Assembly (NCBI GenBank): GCA_017481065.1
Contig: JAFUPT010000157.1
Location: forward strand, 1-14,174
Source of the DNA: Clostridia bacterium
Lineage (GTDB): Bacteria > Bacillota_A > Clostridia > Christensenellales > Aristaeellaceae
Reading direction: 5' to 3'
DNA length: 14,174 nucleotides
Part shown: positions 5,559-13,854 of the stretch, piece by piece
How the letters are laid out: the number at the start of each line of letters is the position of its first letter
How positions within the stretch are numbered: the first letter of the stretch is position 1
The notes under the pieces: generated by a model
Told to the model about the DNA's origin: nothing
The model's database searches: none
What the model saw: the letters and a program-made list of their open reading frames with translations, nothing else
Translations under genes and position numbers: made by a program

Positions 5559-6896
5559 CTATTGGTTTTTATTCCAGCTGATGGTGAAGGTGCTGCCCTT
5601 CCCCACCCGGCTATCGAGGTAGAGCGCGCCGCCATGGGCTTCGGCGATCCATTTCACGATGGAGAGGCCGAGACCGGTGCCGTTTGCCCGGCTCTCCTCC
5701 CGCTTGACGCGGTAGAAGCGCCGCCAAATCTTCGGCTGCTCGGCTTCGGGAATGCCCGCGCCGTTATCCTGCACCCAAAGGCGGATTTCGCCATCCTTCT
5801 CCGCCGCGCCGATGCGGATGAAGCCGCCCTCGCGGCCGTAGAGAATGGCATTCTGGATGAGGTTCATCAGCATGCGCATGATGAGCATTTCATCGCAGTT
5901 GAGGAAAACAGGGCCCTCGGCGGCGCATTCGATGCGGATGTTTTTCTCCGCCGCCTGGATTTCAAATTCCTGCGCGAGGTTATAAACCAGCTCGGCGAGA
6001 TCGATTTCCTCGAGGTTCAGGATCAAGCGCTGGTAATCCATGCGGGAGAGCAGCAGCATCTGCCCCAGCATTTCGGAGCTGCGCTTGCCGCGCTCGAAGA
6101 TTACTCTGAGGGCGGCGTCCTTTTCCTCCATGCTGCGGCCCGGCTTGAGGGCATATTCGCTCTGGGCGCAGATCACGCTGAGCGGCGTGCGCAATTCATG
6201 GGAGGCATCGGAAATGAAGCGCTTTTCATTTTCCAGCGACCGGTTCAGGCGGTCGAACATGCCATCGAAGGTTTGGGCGAGCTGGCCCACCTCATCCGCC
6301 TGTCCCTCGATATGGATGCGCTGCTGCAAATCGCTGCTATCGGAGATGCTTTCGGCGGTACGGGCCAATTCATCGATGGGCCGGAAGGCGCGGCGGGTCA
6401 TGAAATAGCCGCCGACGATCAGCGCCGCCAGCAAAATGGGCAGCGCCACCAGCAGGATGATGCGGATGGAATGGTTGATGCGCTCGGTGAGGCTGGAGGA
6501 AATATAGGCCCGGAGCCATACATTGCGGCCATCCTCCAGGGTGACGGGCTTATCCAGCAGGTAATAATTGGCGTCCTCGCCGGTGCCGCGCACGCGCAGC
6601 ACCTCCTCCTGCAGGGCAACTGTGAAGCTGCGGCTGCCGATGAGCAGGTTTTCATCTTCATCCAGCACGGTGATTCGAACGCCGGAATCGGATTCGGTGG
6701 AGAGGCGGATCTGGCCGCCGTCCAGGTGGATTTCCTCCGCCGCGGCGTCGATGGCGTCCATCAGGCGGTCGAGGTAATAATCCTTGGAGAGCACATGCTG
6801 GCTGATGAGCATGCAGGCCAGCAGCACGCCCACGATGAGCAGGGTAAAGCCCGCATACCAGATGGATATGCGGGTCTTGATGGTGACAGGCTTCAT
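5559..6896 (-). CDS. Sensor histidine kinase, HAMP-containing, OmpR-type partner
   Basis: A 445-residue membrane sensor kinase that autophosphorylates on His and passes phosphate to the response regulator encoded just upstream. TM1 is at about 11-32, an extracytoplasmic sensor region of about 110 residues follows, and TM2 is at about 144-165. A HAMP linker runs to about 218. The H-box ISDASHELRTPLS carries the phosphoacceptor His233. ATPase boxes follow: N-box NLIQNAILYG (about 345-354), G1 DNGAGIP (about 377-383), F-box FYRVKREES and G2 GTGLGLS (about 406-412). The ATG at 6896 is chosen because it overlaps the regulator stop as ATGA, indicating translational coupling; an in-frame ATG six codons earlier lies inside the regulator. 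The sensor region resembles no domain I can name, so the signal is unknown. Confidence 0.93.
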   Translation of the reverse strand: MKPVTIKTRISIWYAGFTLLIVGVLLACMLISQHVLSKDYYLDRLMDAIDAAAEEIHLDGGQIRLSTESDSGVRITVLDEDENLLIGSRSFTVALQEEVLRVRGTGEDANYYLLDKPVTLEDGRNVWLRAYISSSLTERINHSIRIILLVALPILLAALIVGGYFMTRRAFRPIDELARTAESISDSSDLQQRIHIEGQADEVGQLAQTFDGMFDRLNRSLENEKRFISDASHELRTPLSVICAQSEYALKPGRSMEEKDAALRVIFERGKRSSEMLGQMLLLSRMDYQRLILNLEEIDLAELVYNLAQEFEIQAAEKNIRIECAAEGPVFLNCDEMLIMRMLMNLIQNAILYGREGGFIRIGAAEKDGEIRLWVQDNGAGIPEAEQPKIWRRFYRVKREESRANGTGLGLSIVKWIAEAHGGALYLDSRVGKGSTFTISWNKNQ

Positions 6897-7567
6897 ACCC
6901 GGCCCCGGATGCAATAGCCCACGGAGCGCACGGTGCGGATGAGCTTCAGTTCATGGCCCTCATCGATCTTGCGGCGCAGGTTGCGGATGTACACATCCAC
7001 AATGTTGGAGCTGCTTACATATTCATAGTTCCAGACGTAGCGCTCGATCTGTTCCCGGGAGAGCACCAGCCCGGCATTGCGCATCATATATTCCAGGATC
7101 ATGAATTCGCGCATGCTGAGGCGAATCTCCTCCCCGGCGCGCACCACGAAATGGCGCTTGACATCGAGGGTGAGGTCCTCGATCTGGTAGAGGCTCTCAT
7201 GCTGCTCGGTGCCCCGGCGGGAGAGCGCGCGGATGCGGGCGGAGAGCTCCTCCAGGGCGAAGGGCTTGGTAAGATAATCATCCCCGCCGGCGTCGAGGCC
7301 CTGCACCCGGTCCTCGATGGAATCCCGGGCTGTGAGGAAAATTACCGGGCAGGAATTGCCCTCGCTGCGCAGCTGGCGCACAACATCCAGCCCGTCCCTG
7401 CCGGGCATCATGATATCCAATATAACCACATCATAGGCCAGCGCGCCGATCATTTCCAGCGCCTTGGAGCCATCATGGCAGCAGTCGGCCACGATGCCCT
7501 CGGATTCCAGCCAGTGCACGATGACATTTGCAAGATCCCTGTCGTCCTCTGCAATCAGGATACGCAT
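6893..7567 (-). CDS. OmpR/PhoB-family response regulator
   Basis: 224 residues. The receiver domain (about 1-115) carries the acidic pair E8/D9/D10, phosphoacceptor D51 (VVILDIMMPG), switch T79 (FLTA) and K101 (LTKPF). A C-terminal winged-helix Trans_reg_C domain (about 130-222) follows, with the segment SSNIVDVYIRNLRRKID containing the recognition helix and a final GYCIRGRV typical of the family. The ATG at 7567 has AGAGGAGG about 9 nt upstream; frame extension further upstream runs into the promoter. The gene overlaps the kinase gene by 4 nt (ATGA). It is divergent from the sulfotransferase operon at 7767, with 199 bp between the starts, so control of that operon is plausible but unproven. 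Confidence 0.93.
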   Translation of the reverse strand: MRILIAEDDRDLANVIVHWLESEGIVADCCHDGSKALEMIGALAYDVVILDIMMPGRDGLDVVRQLRSEGNSCPVIFLTARDSIEDRVQGLDAGGDDYLTKPFALEELSARIRALSRRGTEQHESLYQIEDLTLDVKRHFVVRAGEEIRLSMREFMILEYMMRNAGLVLSREQIERYVWNYEYVSSSNIVDVYIRNLRRKIDEGHELKLIRTVRSVGYCIRGRV

Positions 7568-7591
7568 ATGGCGACACCTCCTCTGTTTAGT

Positions 7592-7597
7592 ATTATA
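7592..7597 (-). promoter_or_regulatory. Possible -10 box for the two-component operon
   Basis: A perfect TATAAT on the minus strand, 25 nt before the regulator start. No convincing -35 lies 16-18 bp upstream, so the promoter may be activator-dependent, for example autoregulated. The sequence upstream is AT-rich. Confidence 0.35.
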
Positions 7598-7702
7598 CAT
7601 AACAACATAAAAGATAGATGAAGTTCGTGCATAAAAAGTACCAAATGCGTCATACCGAGCTAACACAGGGCGGTTGATCTTTCACTGGGTATTCATGTAA
7701 AA

Positions 7703-7731
7703 TTGATAACATAATGATAAATCGGTATAGG
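7703..7731 (+). promoter_or_regulatory. Candidate promoter of the sulfotransferase operon
   Basis: TTGATA (7703-7708), a 17-bp spacer and TATAGG (7726-7731), about 35 nt before the first sulfotransferase start. A second possibility is TTGATC (7674-7679), 18 bp, TAAAAT (7698-7703). Neither is a perfect match, and the region also holds the divergent two-component promoter. Confidence 0.4.
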
Positions 7732-7766
7732 TGGGAGTGGGTTTTCCCGCTCCGCAGGAGATTGAA

Positions 7767-9566
7767 ATGAAGAAAAAAGAACGCACGCCCCGCAAAAAGC
7801 CCTGCCTGCCCCTGCGCATAATTCGCTGGATATTCCGGCAGCTGGGCAGGATACTGGCGGTAATCATCCTCGCGGGCATACTCTGCGGCTGCATCGCCGG
7901 GTCCATCGCGGTATTGGATGTGGTGGAGAACCGCGGCGGCAGCTACTATGAGAAATTTGAGGGTCTTGTGGTAAGCAGCGCCAAGAAGGTGCTGGGCAAG
8001 CTGGGCCTCGGCCGCGAGGGCGCGAATGCATATTCCGAGGAATTTATCGTGACCGGCCTCGAGGAGATGCAGGCCGCGCAGGCGGAGACCGACGCGCTGC
8101 TGCTGGCGGAGCTGGAGAGCGGCGCTTACAGCCCGGAGGCCCCCTTCGTGCTGGTGAACCCCTACGGCCACAGCCCGCTGAGCGCCATCGTGATGTTCAC
8201 CACGGAGCAGCCGGCGAAGGTTTCCATCCGCGTGCCGGGCGATACGGCGCTTGCGGATGCGGGCTATGATTTCGCAGACTATGAAACCAACCATTCCATC
8301 CCCGTGTACGGCCTGTACGCCGGGCGGATCAACGAGGTGGAATTCACCCTGCGCTTCGAGGACGGCAAAAAGCAGCAGTTCACCGTGCCGGTGGAGACGG
8401 AAGCCCTGCCGGATGCGCTGAGCCACGAGGTGGTGCGCGCCCATGTGCTGGATGCGGATGCTTACCAGCCGGGCTTCAACTTCACCTACATGGGCAACGC
8501 CGATGAAAGCAAGGCCGCCATCGATGCTAACGGCGCATACCGCTGGTATCTGGATACCTCGAACGGCATCCTTGCGGCCGCGGGCTACTGCGCCAATTAC
8601 AACGGCGGCAATTCCATCTTCTTCTCCTGCGGCAACCGCAGCTACGGCGCAGTGGCCATCATGGAGATGAATTACCTCGGCAAGCTGCTTAACGCCTGGG
8701 TCGCCCCCTACGGCGCGCACCATGATATCGAGGTGACCGGGGATACGATCCTCGTGACCGGCAGCGGCGATGAAAAGGTGAAGGAAGATTTCCTCTACGA
8801 AATCGACCGGGAGAGCGGCGAGATCATCACCACCCTGGATTATGATACCATGCTGCAGGTGCAGCGGGACCAGACCGTGGATTATCCCGAGATCACCAAT
8901 TTCTACGATCCCAGCGACTGGCTGCACATGAACAGCATTGTGGAATGGCAGGATGACCTGATCATTTCCTCCAGGCACCAGTCCACCGTGATCTGCAACG
9001 ACCGGGAGGGCAACATCAAATGGATGCTCTGCGATCCCACGGATTATTATGTATACTTCGACCAATACATCCTTACCCCCGTGGGCGATGATTTTGAATA
9101 TCCCTACATCCAGCACGCGGTGGAAGTGATGCCCGACCAGGACAATAACCCCGATACGCTGGACATCATCCTCTTTGACAACGGCGATTTCCGCAAGGAA
9201 GTGAAGGACTGCTACAGCCGCATGGTGCAGTACCGCATCAACGAGAAGGAGATGACGGTGGAGCAGATCTGGGAATACGGCAGCGACCGCACGGAGCTCT
9301 TCTCCTACCGCCACGGCGATGCGGACCTGCTTGAAAACGGCAACCGCCTGGGTTCCTTCGAGCCCTTTGACATGAAGAACGAAACCTACTGCGCCTACGG
9401 CATCGAGCTGAAGGAGGACAAGACCCCCGTTTGGGAGTGCTGGCGTTACAGCACCGGCAGCAACCAGGAATACATTGAATACCGCCTGGAGCGCCTGGAA
9501 ATCTACGGAGAAGGCGCAAACGACCTGCACCTGGGCGAAGAAGCAAAACTGTACCTGCCCGGATAA
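7767..9566 (+). CDS. Aryl-sulfate sulfotransferase, membrane-anchored
   Basis: Aryl-sulfate sulfotransferases move sulfate directly from a phenolic sulfate ester to another phenol, without PAPS, outside the cytoplasm. The 599-residue product has a Lys/Arg-rich N-terminus, then one hydrophobic segment (about 28-50) with no clear cleavage site, so it is probably a signal anchor. An N-terminal beta domain (about 125-212; NPYGHSPLSA, IPVYGLYAG) precedes the propeller-like catalytic domain. Residues matching the E. coli active-site set (His252, His356, Arg374, His436) appear as HHD (H318/H319), WLHMN (H387), SSRHQS (R403) and IQHAVEV (H450). The ATG at 7767 follows AGGAG by 6 nt; an earlier in-frame ATG at 7731 lacks one. 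The lipoprotein gene follows 18 nt later. The substrate cannot be told from sequence. Confidence 0.88.
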   Translation: MKKKERTPRKKPCLPLRIIRWIFRQLGRILAVIILAGILCGCIAGSIAVLDVVENRGGSYYEKFEGLVVSSAKKVLGKLGLGREGANAYSEEFIVTGLEEMQAAQAETDALLLAELESGAYSPEAPFVLVNPYGHSPLSAIVMFTTEQPAKVSIRVPGDTALADAGYDFADYETNHSIPVYGLYAGRINEVEFTLRFEDGKKQQFTVPVETEALPDALSHEVVRAHVLDADAYQPGFNFTYMGNADESKAAIDANGAYRWYLDTSNGILAAAGYCANYNGGNSIFFSCGNRSYGAVAIMEMNYLGKLLNAWVAPYGAHHDIEVTGDTILVTGSGDEKVKEDFLYEIDRESGEIITTLDYDTMLQVQRDQTVDYPEITNFYDPSDWLHMNSIVEWQDDLIISSRHQSTVICNDREGNIKWMLCDPTDYYVYFDQYILTPVGDDFEYPYIQHAVEVMPDQDNNPDTLDIILFDNGDFRKEVKDCYSRMVQYRINEKEMTVEQIWEYGSDRTELFSYRHGDADLLENGNRLGSFEPFDMKNETYCAYGIELKEDKTPVWECWRYSTGSNQEYIEYRLERLEIYGEGANDLHLGEEAKLYLPG

Positions 9567-9584
9567 CGAAAGGAAGATAGAGAT

Positions 9585-10103
9585 ATGAAGAAACTGCTTT
9601 CCATCGCACTGCTGGTATGCATGGTTTTCACCCTCGCCGCCTGCGGCAAGAAGGCCGAAACCGCCGTTGCCAGCGACCAGAGCAAATTTACCTGGCAGAT
9701 CCAGGTGAACAAGACCGAAGTGAAGGACAAGCTGCACACCGACGCGGGCATTGCCCAGTATGACGGCGGCATCACCGATGTGGCCTATGACAACGCTCCG
9801 GCGGAGGGCAATTCCTTCGTGGTGCTCACCCTCGTTGTGACCAAGGCTGCGGCCGGCGGCGGCAGCTTTGACTGGAAGAAGCTGAGCCTGAAGGATGCGG
9901 ATGGCAATGCCTACGCCCGCATGGAGAACGATTCCTTCCTCTCCAACCACACCTACAAGCGCATGGCGGGCACCGCCCTGCAGATCGGCGAAAACAAGGG
10001 CAGCATCTGCTTTGAGATTCCCGCATCCGCAGCCAAGGGCGCGCTGACCCTGTGCTACGACGCGGGCGACCAGGGCATCAACACCACGCCGCTTTCCAAG
10101 TAA
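9585..10103 (+). CDS. Lipoprotein with DUF4352-like immunoglobulin-fold domain
   Basis: 172 residues. A lipoprotein signal peptide MKKLLSIALLVCMVFTLAAC with lipobox LAAC makes Cys20 the lipidated residue, so the protein should sit on the outer face of the membrane. The rest (about 34-165) resembles the DUF4352/telokin-like fold: an opening beta strand, then NSFVVLTLVVT, LSLKDADGNAY and a late ICFEIPASAAKGALTLCYD. No catalytic motif is visible. It lies between two sulfotransferase genes with gaps of 18 and 15 nt, all on one strand, so it is almost certainly cotranscribed with them. It may bind or stabilise the enzymes or capture substrate; this is inference from context only. AGGAAG lies 8 nt before the ATG. 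Confidence 0.8.
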   Translation: MKKLLSIALLVCMVFTLAACGKKAETAVASDQSKFTWQIQVNKTEVKDKLHTDAGIAQYDGGITDVAYDNAPAEGNSFVVLTLVVTKAAAGGGSFDWKKLSLKDADGNAYARMENDSFLSNHTYKRMAGTALQIGENKGSICFEIPASAAKGALTLCYDAGDQGINTTPLSK

Positions 10104-10118
10104 AAGGAGGATCAACAA

Positions 10119-12038
10119 ATGAAGCGAATTCTTGCAATCCTGCTGGCGGCACTGCTGGTGCTTTCCGCCGCAGCCGTGGCCGAGGGCCGCACCGCACTTG
10201 AAGTGAAGGATTACCTTGCCGAGCAGGCGATGATCGATTCCTTCCTGATCGCAGAAGCCGAGGCGGGCTATTCCTTTGAGGAGCCGCTGGTGGTTCTGAA
10301 TCCCTACGGCAACGCGCCCCTCTCCGCTGTGGCCATCTTCAGCACCGAAGAAGAGATCGGCGGCACCATCACCGCCAAGGGCAAGGCGGCCGAGGACGAT
10401 GTATCCGGCACCTTCCCGGCAGCAAAGACCCACTTCGTGCCCGTATACGGCCTGTACGCGGGCGGAATCACCGATGTGGTGATCACCCTGGACGACGGCC
10501 GCAGCACCACCGTGCAGGTGGAGACCGAGCCGGTCAGCCTGAACGGCAGCGGCTTTGAGGCAGTGATGTACCAGCCGGAGAACTATGATTTCTCCAAGCT
10601 GACCGTTTCCAGCCTGGTGCGCGACCGCGCCTACGCCGCATTTGACAGCAAGGGCGATCTGCGCTGGCTGCTGAACGACTGCGTATCCGCAGGCCGCATC
10701 CTGCTGGAGAACGGCCGCATGATCCTGCCCACCTCTTATAGCTACACCTCGGCAGTTTGGTGGAGCAACGGCGTGCGGGAAATCGACGGCATGGGCAAGG
10801 TGTACAGGGAATTCATCTTCCCCGGCGGCCAGCACCACGATTATCTTGAGATGCCCGATGGCAACTACCTGATCGTATCCGACACCCCCGGCGAGATCGA
10901 TTCCGAGGATTACATGCTGGTGCTCAACCCCACCACCGGCGAAGTGGTGTGGGATTTGGACCTTGATACCATCATCGACCGCACCGACGGCGGCTCCCTC
11001 TCCCGCACCGATTGGGACTGGGCGCACATCAACGGCGTGTGCTACGATGCGGAAAATGACCTGATGATCATCTCCTGCCGCCATCTGGACGCGGTTGTGG
11101 CCATCCGCATGGAAACCAAGGAAATCGCATGGATTCTGGGCAATCCCGAGGGCTGGGAAAACACCGATCCCTCCCTCTTCCTCACCCCCATCGGCGAGGA
11201 CTTTGAATGGCAGTATGCCCAGCACAACATCAACCTGCTCTCCGACGGCACCCTGCTGCTCTATGACAACGGCACCGCCGGCCGCGCCAAGGCCACCAAC
11301 GCCGACCAGGCGCTCGCTGCCGCCGATAATTACAGCCGCGTGGTAAATTACAAGGTGGACGCCGAGAACATGACCGTGGAGCAGCTCTGGCAGTATGGCA
11401 AGGAGTGGGGCTCTGAAACCTTCTCCCTCGCCATGTGCGGCATCGATATCCTTGATGAGGAGAGCCGCCACTACCTGGTAGCCCACAGCCTGTGCAACGC
11501 AGCCTTCGATCCCGATATTGAAAACGGCGCGGGCTTCCGCACCCAGCTGCACATGATCAAGGACGGCGAGATGGTTTGGGAGATGAGCTACCAGCTCAAC
11601 GGCCTGCTGGGCACCTCCTACCGCGCATACCGCACCGATCTCTACGAGGCGGCCGCCGGTTATGATGTATACGCCCAGTATGAGAGCTACGGCGATATGG
11701 GCCGGATGGCGCAGCTGGATACCACCGCTGACCTGGCCAACCCCGCCGCGATGCCCGACACCGCCTCCGTTTCCGCCTACGCCTTCCAGGCATTCCGCGT
11801 ATCCGGCAACTACATCGAAGCTGCCGAGATGACCGGCGAATACGCCGTGGTGCTGGTGGACGCCGATGGCATGCAGACCGCCTTCGATCTGCACAACTTC
11901 TCCTCCGATGTGGAGGGCGGCAAGCTGGTGACCCTCGATGCATGGATTTCCACCGTGGGCCTCGATGCGGGCGAATATGCTGTTTACCTCGTGATGAACG
12001 GCTCTGCCTACGATACCGGTGTGAGCGTGGCAGTCTGA
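10119..12038 (+). CDS. Aryl-sulfate sulfotransferase, exported, with C-terminal extension
   Basis: 639 residues. It has a cleavable-looking signal peptide MKRILAILLAALLVLSAAAVAEG (displayed cut: about residues 1-21, likely cut after AVA) and no anchor. It repeats the layout of the first enzyme: an N-terminal beta domain (about 55-137; NPYGNAPLSA, VPVYGLYAGG) and a catalytic propeller. Active-site matches are QHHD (H239/H240), DWAHIN (H303), SCRHLD (R321) and AQHNI (H369). About 100 residues (540-639) form an extra beta-rich C-terminal part that the first enzyme lacks; I recognise no family for it. AAAGGAGG lies 9 nt before the ATG, the strongest ribosome binding site in the operon. It is the last gene of the operon and is followed by a terminator. 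The two enzymes are divergent paralogs and may act on different donors or acceptors. Confidence 0.88.
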   Translation: MKRILAILLAALLVLSAAAVAEGRTALEVKDYLAEQAMIDSFLIAEAEAGYSFEEPLVVLNPYGNAPLSAVAIFSTEEEIGGTITAKGKAAEDDVSGTFPAAKTHFVPVYGLYAGGITDVVITLDDGRSTTVQVETEPVSLNGSGFEAVMYQPENYDFSKLTVSSLVRDRAYAAFDSKGDLRWLLNDCVSAGRILLENGRMILPTSYSYTSAVWWSNGVREIDGMGKVYREFIFPGGQHHDYLEMPDGNYLIVSDTPGEIDSEDYMLVLNPTTGEVVWDLDLDTIIDRTDGGSLSRTDWDWAHINGVCYDAENDLMIISCRHLDAVVAIRMETKEIAWILGNPEGWENTDPSLFLTPIGEDFEWQYAQHNINLLSDGTLLLYDNGTAGRAKATNADQALAAADNYSRVVNYKVDAENMTVEQLWQYGKEWGSETFSLAMCGIDILDEESRHYLVAHSLCNAAFDPDIENGAGFRTQLHMIKDGEMVWEMSYQLNGLLGTSYRAYRTDLYEAAAGYDVYAQYESYGDMGRMAQLDTTADLANPAAMPDTASVSAYAFQAFRVSGNYIEAAEMTGEYAVVLVDADGMQTAFDLHNFSSDVEGGKLVTLDAWISTVGLDAGEYAVYLVMNGSAYDTGVSVAV

Positions 12039-12073
12039 GAAAAAATGATGGGGCATTCCCCAAAAAGTCCTGG

Positions 12074-12101
12074 AAAAAGGCACGCATATGCGTGCCTTTT
12101 T
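12074..12101 (+). terminator. Intrinsic terminator of the sulfotransferase operon
   Basis: A perfect 28-bp palindrome: five A, the stem GGCACGCAT/ATGCGTGCC, then six T. It lies 35 nt after the stop of the second sulfotransferase and separates this operon from the isomerase gene. Confidence 0.92.
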
Positions 12102-12164
12102 TGTTTCCGCCGGAAAGCCCGCAGGAGGGCGCATATTCGAAAGTAAGGAATCGGTAAAAGGAAG

Positions 12165-12189
12165 GTTCCGGGGGCAGCCTGCCCGGAAC
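12165..12189. other. Bulged GC-rich hairpin in the intergenic region
   Basis: GTTCC plus GGGGGCAG pairs with CTGCCCGGAAC with two unpaired G and a one-base loop. There is no T-run on either side, so it is unlikely to be a terminator. It lies in the otherwise gene-free stretch between the terminator at 12074 and the isomerase promoter. Confidence 0.35.
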
Positions 12190-12225
12190 GGAATTATTCC
12201 TATATATAAAACAAAAAAATTCACC

Positions 12226-12254
12226 TTGACGAATTGCAAAGAAACTGTTACTAT
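12226..12254 (+). promoter_or_regulatory. Promoter of the isomerase-like gene
   Basis: TTGACG (12226-12231), a 17-bp spacer and TACTAT (12249-12254), about 54 nt before the start codon. An AT-rich stretch lies upstream. The perfect inverted repeat at 12249-12266 overlaps the -10 and start region. Confidence 0.72.
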
Positions 12255-12266
12255 GTATATATAGTA
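12249..12266. promoter_or_regulatory. Candidate operator over the isomerase -10 box
   Basis: TACTAT, six bases (GTATAT), ATAGTA: perfect 6-bp arms covering the -10 and the likely start point. A further TAGTATG copy follows at 12272-12278. The placement suits a repressor, which is not encoded in the window as far as I can see. Confidence 0.4.
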
Positions 12267-12307
12267 TGGAGTAGTATGAACCAAAATGAGAATTGGAGGT
12301 AATTTAT

Positions 12308-13795
12308 ATGAACAACATTCCCCAGGTAAAGATGGGCATTATCGCCGTATCCCGCGACTGCTTCCCGATCAGCCTGTCCGAAAAGCGCCGCAAGGCCATC
12401 GTTGAGGTTCTGAAGGGCCGCGGCTATGACATCTATGAGTGCCCCGTGATCATCGAAGGCGGCATCGACAAAGACGTTATGGCAGCCTACAACGACCTGA
12501 AGGCAGCCGGCGTAAACGCCCTCACCGTGTTCCTGGGCAACTTCGGCCCGGAAGGCCCGGAAACCGATATCGCCAAGAAGTTCGGCGGCCCCGTGATGTA
12601 CATCGCAGCTGCTGAGGAGACCATCGGCGTGCTCTCCAGCGACCGCGGCGATGCATACTGCGGCATGCTGAACGCTTCCTACAACCTGCAGCTCAAGGGC
12701 ATCAATGCTTACATTCCCGAGTATCCCGTTGGCACCGCCGAGGAATGCGCGGACATGATCGAGGAGTTCACTCCCATCGCCCGCACCCTGCTGGGCCTGA
12801 AGAGCCTGAAGGTGATCACCTTCGGCCCCCGTCCCTTCGATTTCCTCGCCTGCAACGCGCCCATCGCTCCGCTGTTCAAGCTGGGCATCGATGTGCAGGA
12901 AAACAGCGAGCTGGATCTGCTCAAGAGCTACAAGGAGCATGCAAATGATCCCCGCATTCCCGCCAAGATCGCCGAAATGGAAGCCGAACTGGGCGAAGGC
13001 AACAAGATGCCCGGCATCCTGCCCCGCCTGGCACAGTATGAGCTGACCCTGATCGACTGGATCGAGAACAACAAGGGCGCTTCCGAATATGTGGTTATGG
13101 CAAACAAGTGCTGGCCCGCATTCCAGACCGAGTTTGGCTTCGTTCCCTGCTATGTGAACAGCCGCCTGACCGCCATGGGCTATTGCACCGCCTGCGAAGT
13201 GGATATCTATGGCGCTGTTTCCGAATTCATCGGCACCTGCGTGACCGGCGAACCCGTGACCCTGCTGGATATCAACAATTCCGTGCCTGCCGAAATGTAT
13301 GATGCTTCCATCGCCGGCAAGTATGGCTATCGCCACAACGAAACCTTCATGGGCTTCCACTGCGGCAACACCCCCATGTGCAGGCTCACCAAGGGCACCA
13401 TGAAGTATCAGCTGATCATGAAGCGCGGCCTCGAGCCCGAAGGCGAGCCGGACATCACCCGCGGCACCCTGGAAGGCGACATCATCCCCGGCGACATCAC
13501 CTTCTACCGCCTGCAGGGCAACAAGGACAGCGTGCTCCAGGCATATGTGGCTGAGGGCGAGGTTCTGCCCGTTGCCACCCAGTCCTTCGGCGGCATCGGC
13601 GTATTCGCCATTCCCGAGATGAACCGCTTCTACCGCCATGTGCTCATCGCAGACGGCTATCCGCACCACGGCGCTGTTGCCTTCGGCAAGCAGGGCAAGG
13701 CCATCTGGGCAGTGATGAAGATGCTGGGCGTAGAGAACGTGAAGTTCAACCAGCCCAAGGGCGTATACTACAAGACCGAGAATCCCTACGCATAA
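12308..13795 (+). CDS. L-fucose/L-arabinose isomerase family protein
   Basis: 495 residues, the length of AraA/FucI-type aldose-ketose isomerases, which use Mn(II) to interconvert sugars in the cytosol. The N-terminal Rossmann-like part opens MGIIAVSRDCFPIS and continues with a sugar-binding middle. Candidate metal ligands and bases match the family pattern: E275 (CWPAFQTEF), E297 (CTACEVDIYG), H351 (GFHCGN) and H453/H454 (YPHHGAVAFG). The overall sequence is nearer to the broad FucI/AraA-like group of Clostridia than to a characterised enzyme, so the substrate should not be assumed to be fucose. The ATG at 12308 follows GGAGG by 8 nt; an in-frame ATG five codons earlier lies before that site. 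The gene has its own promoter and no close partner, so its metabolic pathway cannot be read from context. Confidence 0.85.
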   Translation: MNNIPQVKMGIIAVSRDCFPISLSEKRRKAIVEVLKGRGYDIYECPVIIEGGIDKDVMAAYNDLKAAGVNALTVFLGNFGPEGPETDIAKKFGGPVMYIAAAEETIGVLSSDRGDAYCGMLNASYNLQLKGINAYIPEYPVGTAEECADMIEEFTPIARTLLGLKSLKVITFGPRPFDFLACNAPIAPLFKLGIDVQENSELDLLKSYKEHANDPRIPAKIAEMEAELGEGNKMPGILPRLAQYELTLIDWIENNKGASEYVVMANKCWPAFQTEFGFVPCYVNSRLTAMGYCTACEVDIYGAVSEFIGTCVTGEPVTLLDINNSVPAEMYDASIAGKYGYRHNETFMGFHCGNTPMCRLTKGTMKYQLIMKRGLEPEGEPDITRGTLEGDIIPGDITFYRLQGNKDSVLQAYVAEGEVLPVATQSFGGIGVFAIPEMNRFYRHVLIADGYPHHGAVAFGKQGKAIWAVMKMLGVENVKFNQPKGVYYKTENPYA

Positions 13796-13813
13796 GGCAC
13801 AGGAGGGAGAACT

Positions 13814-13834
13814 CTGGGGGACTCTGTCCCCCAG
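13814..13834 (+). terminator. GC-rich hairpin after the isomerase gene, without T-run
   Basis: CTGGGGGAC and GTCCCCCAG form a perfect 9-bp stem with a TCT loop, 18 nt after the stop. It is followed by CCCCCTGCTTAAAG rather than a T-run. It may be an imperfect terminator, and the insertion sequence begins about 25 nt further on. Confidence 0.5.
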
Positions 13835-13854
13835 CCCCCTGCTTAAAGGACATT

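Noticed and set aside
4926..6917. A plus-strand open frame of 663 codons across the kinase and the start of the surface-protein gene
   Set aside because: It crosses a terminator and a promoter and opposes a clear histidine kinase with all its boxes. Its Ser/Gly/Ala-rich start is the reverse of the Glu/Pro linker codons.
7650..12284. A minus-strand open frame of about 1,540 codons across the whole sulfotransferase operon
   Set aside because: It is antisense to three well-supported genes that share one frame. Codon bias against TTA, CTA and TCA in those genes removes antisense stops. The translation is Gly/His/Val/Ala-rich, has no domain and no ribosome binding site.
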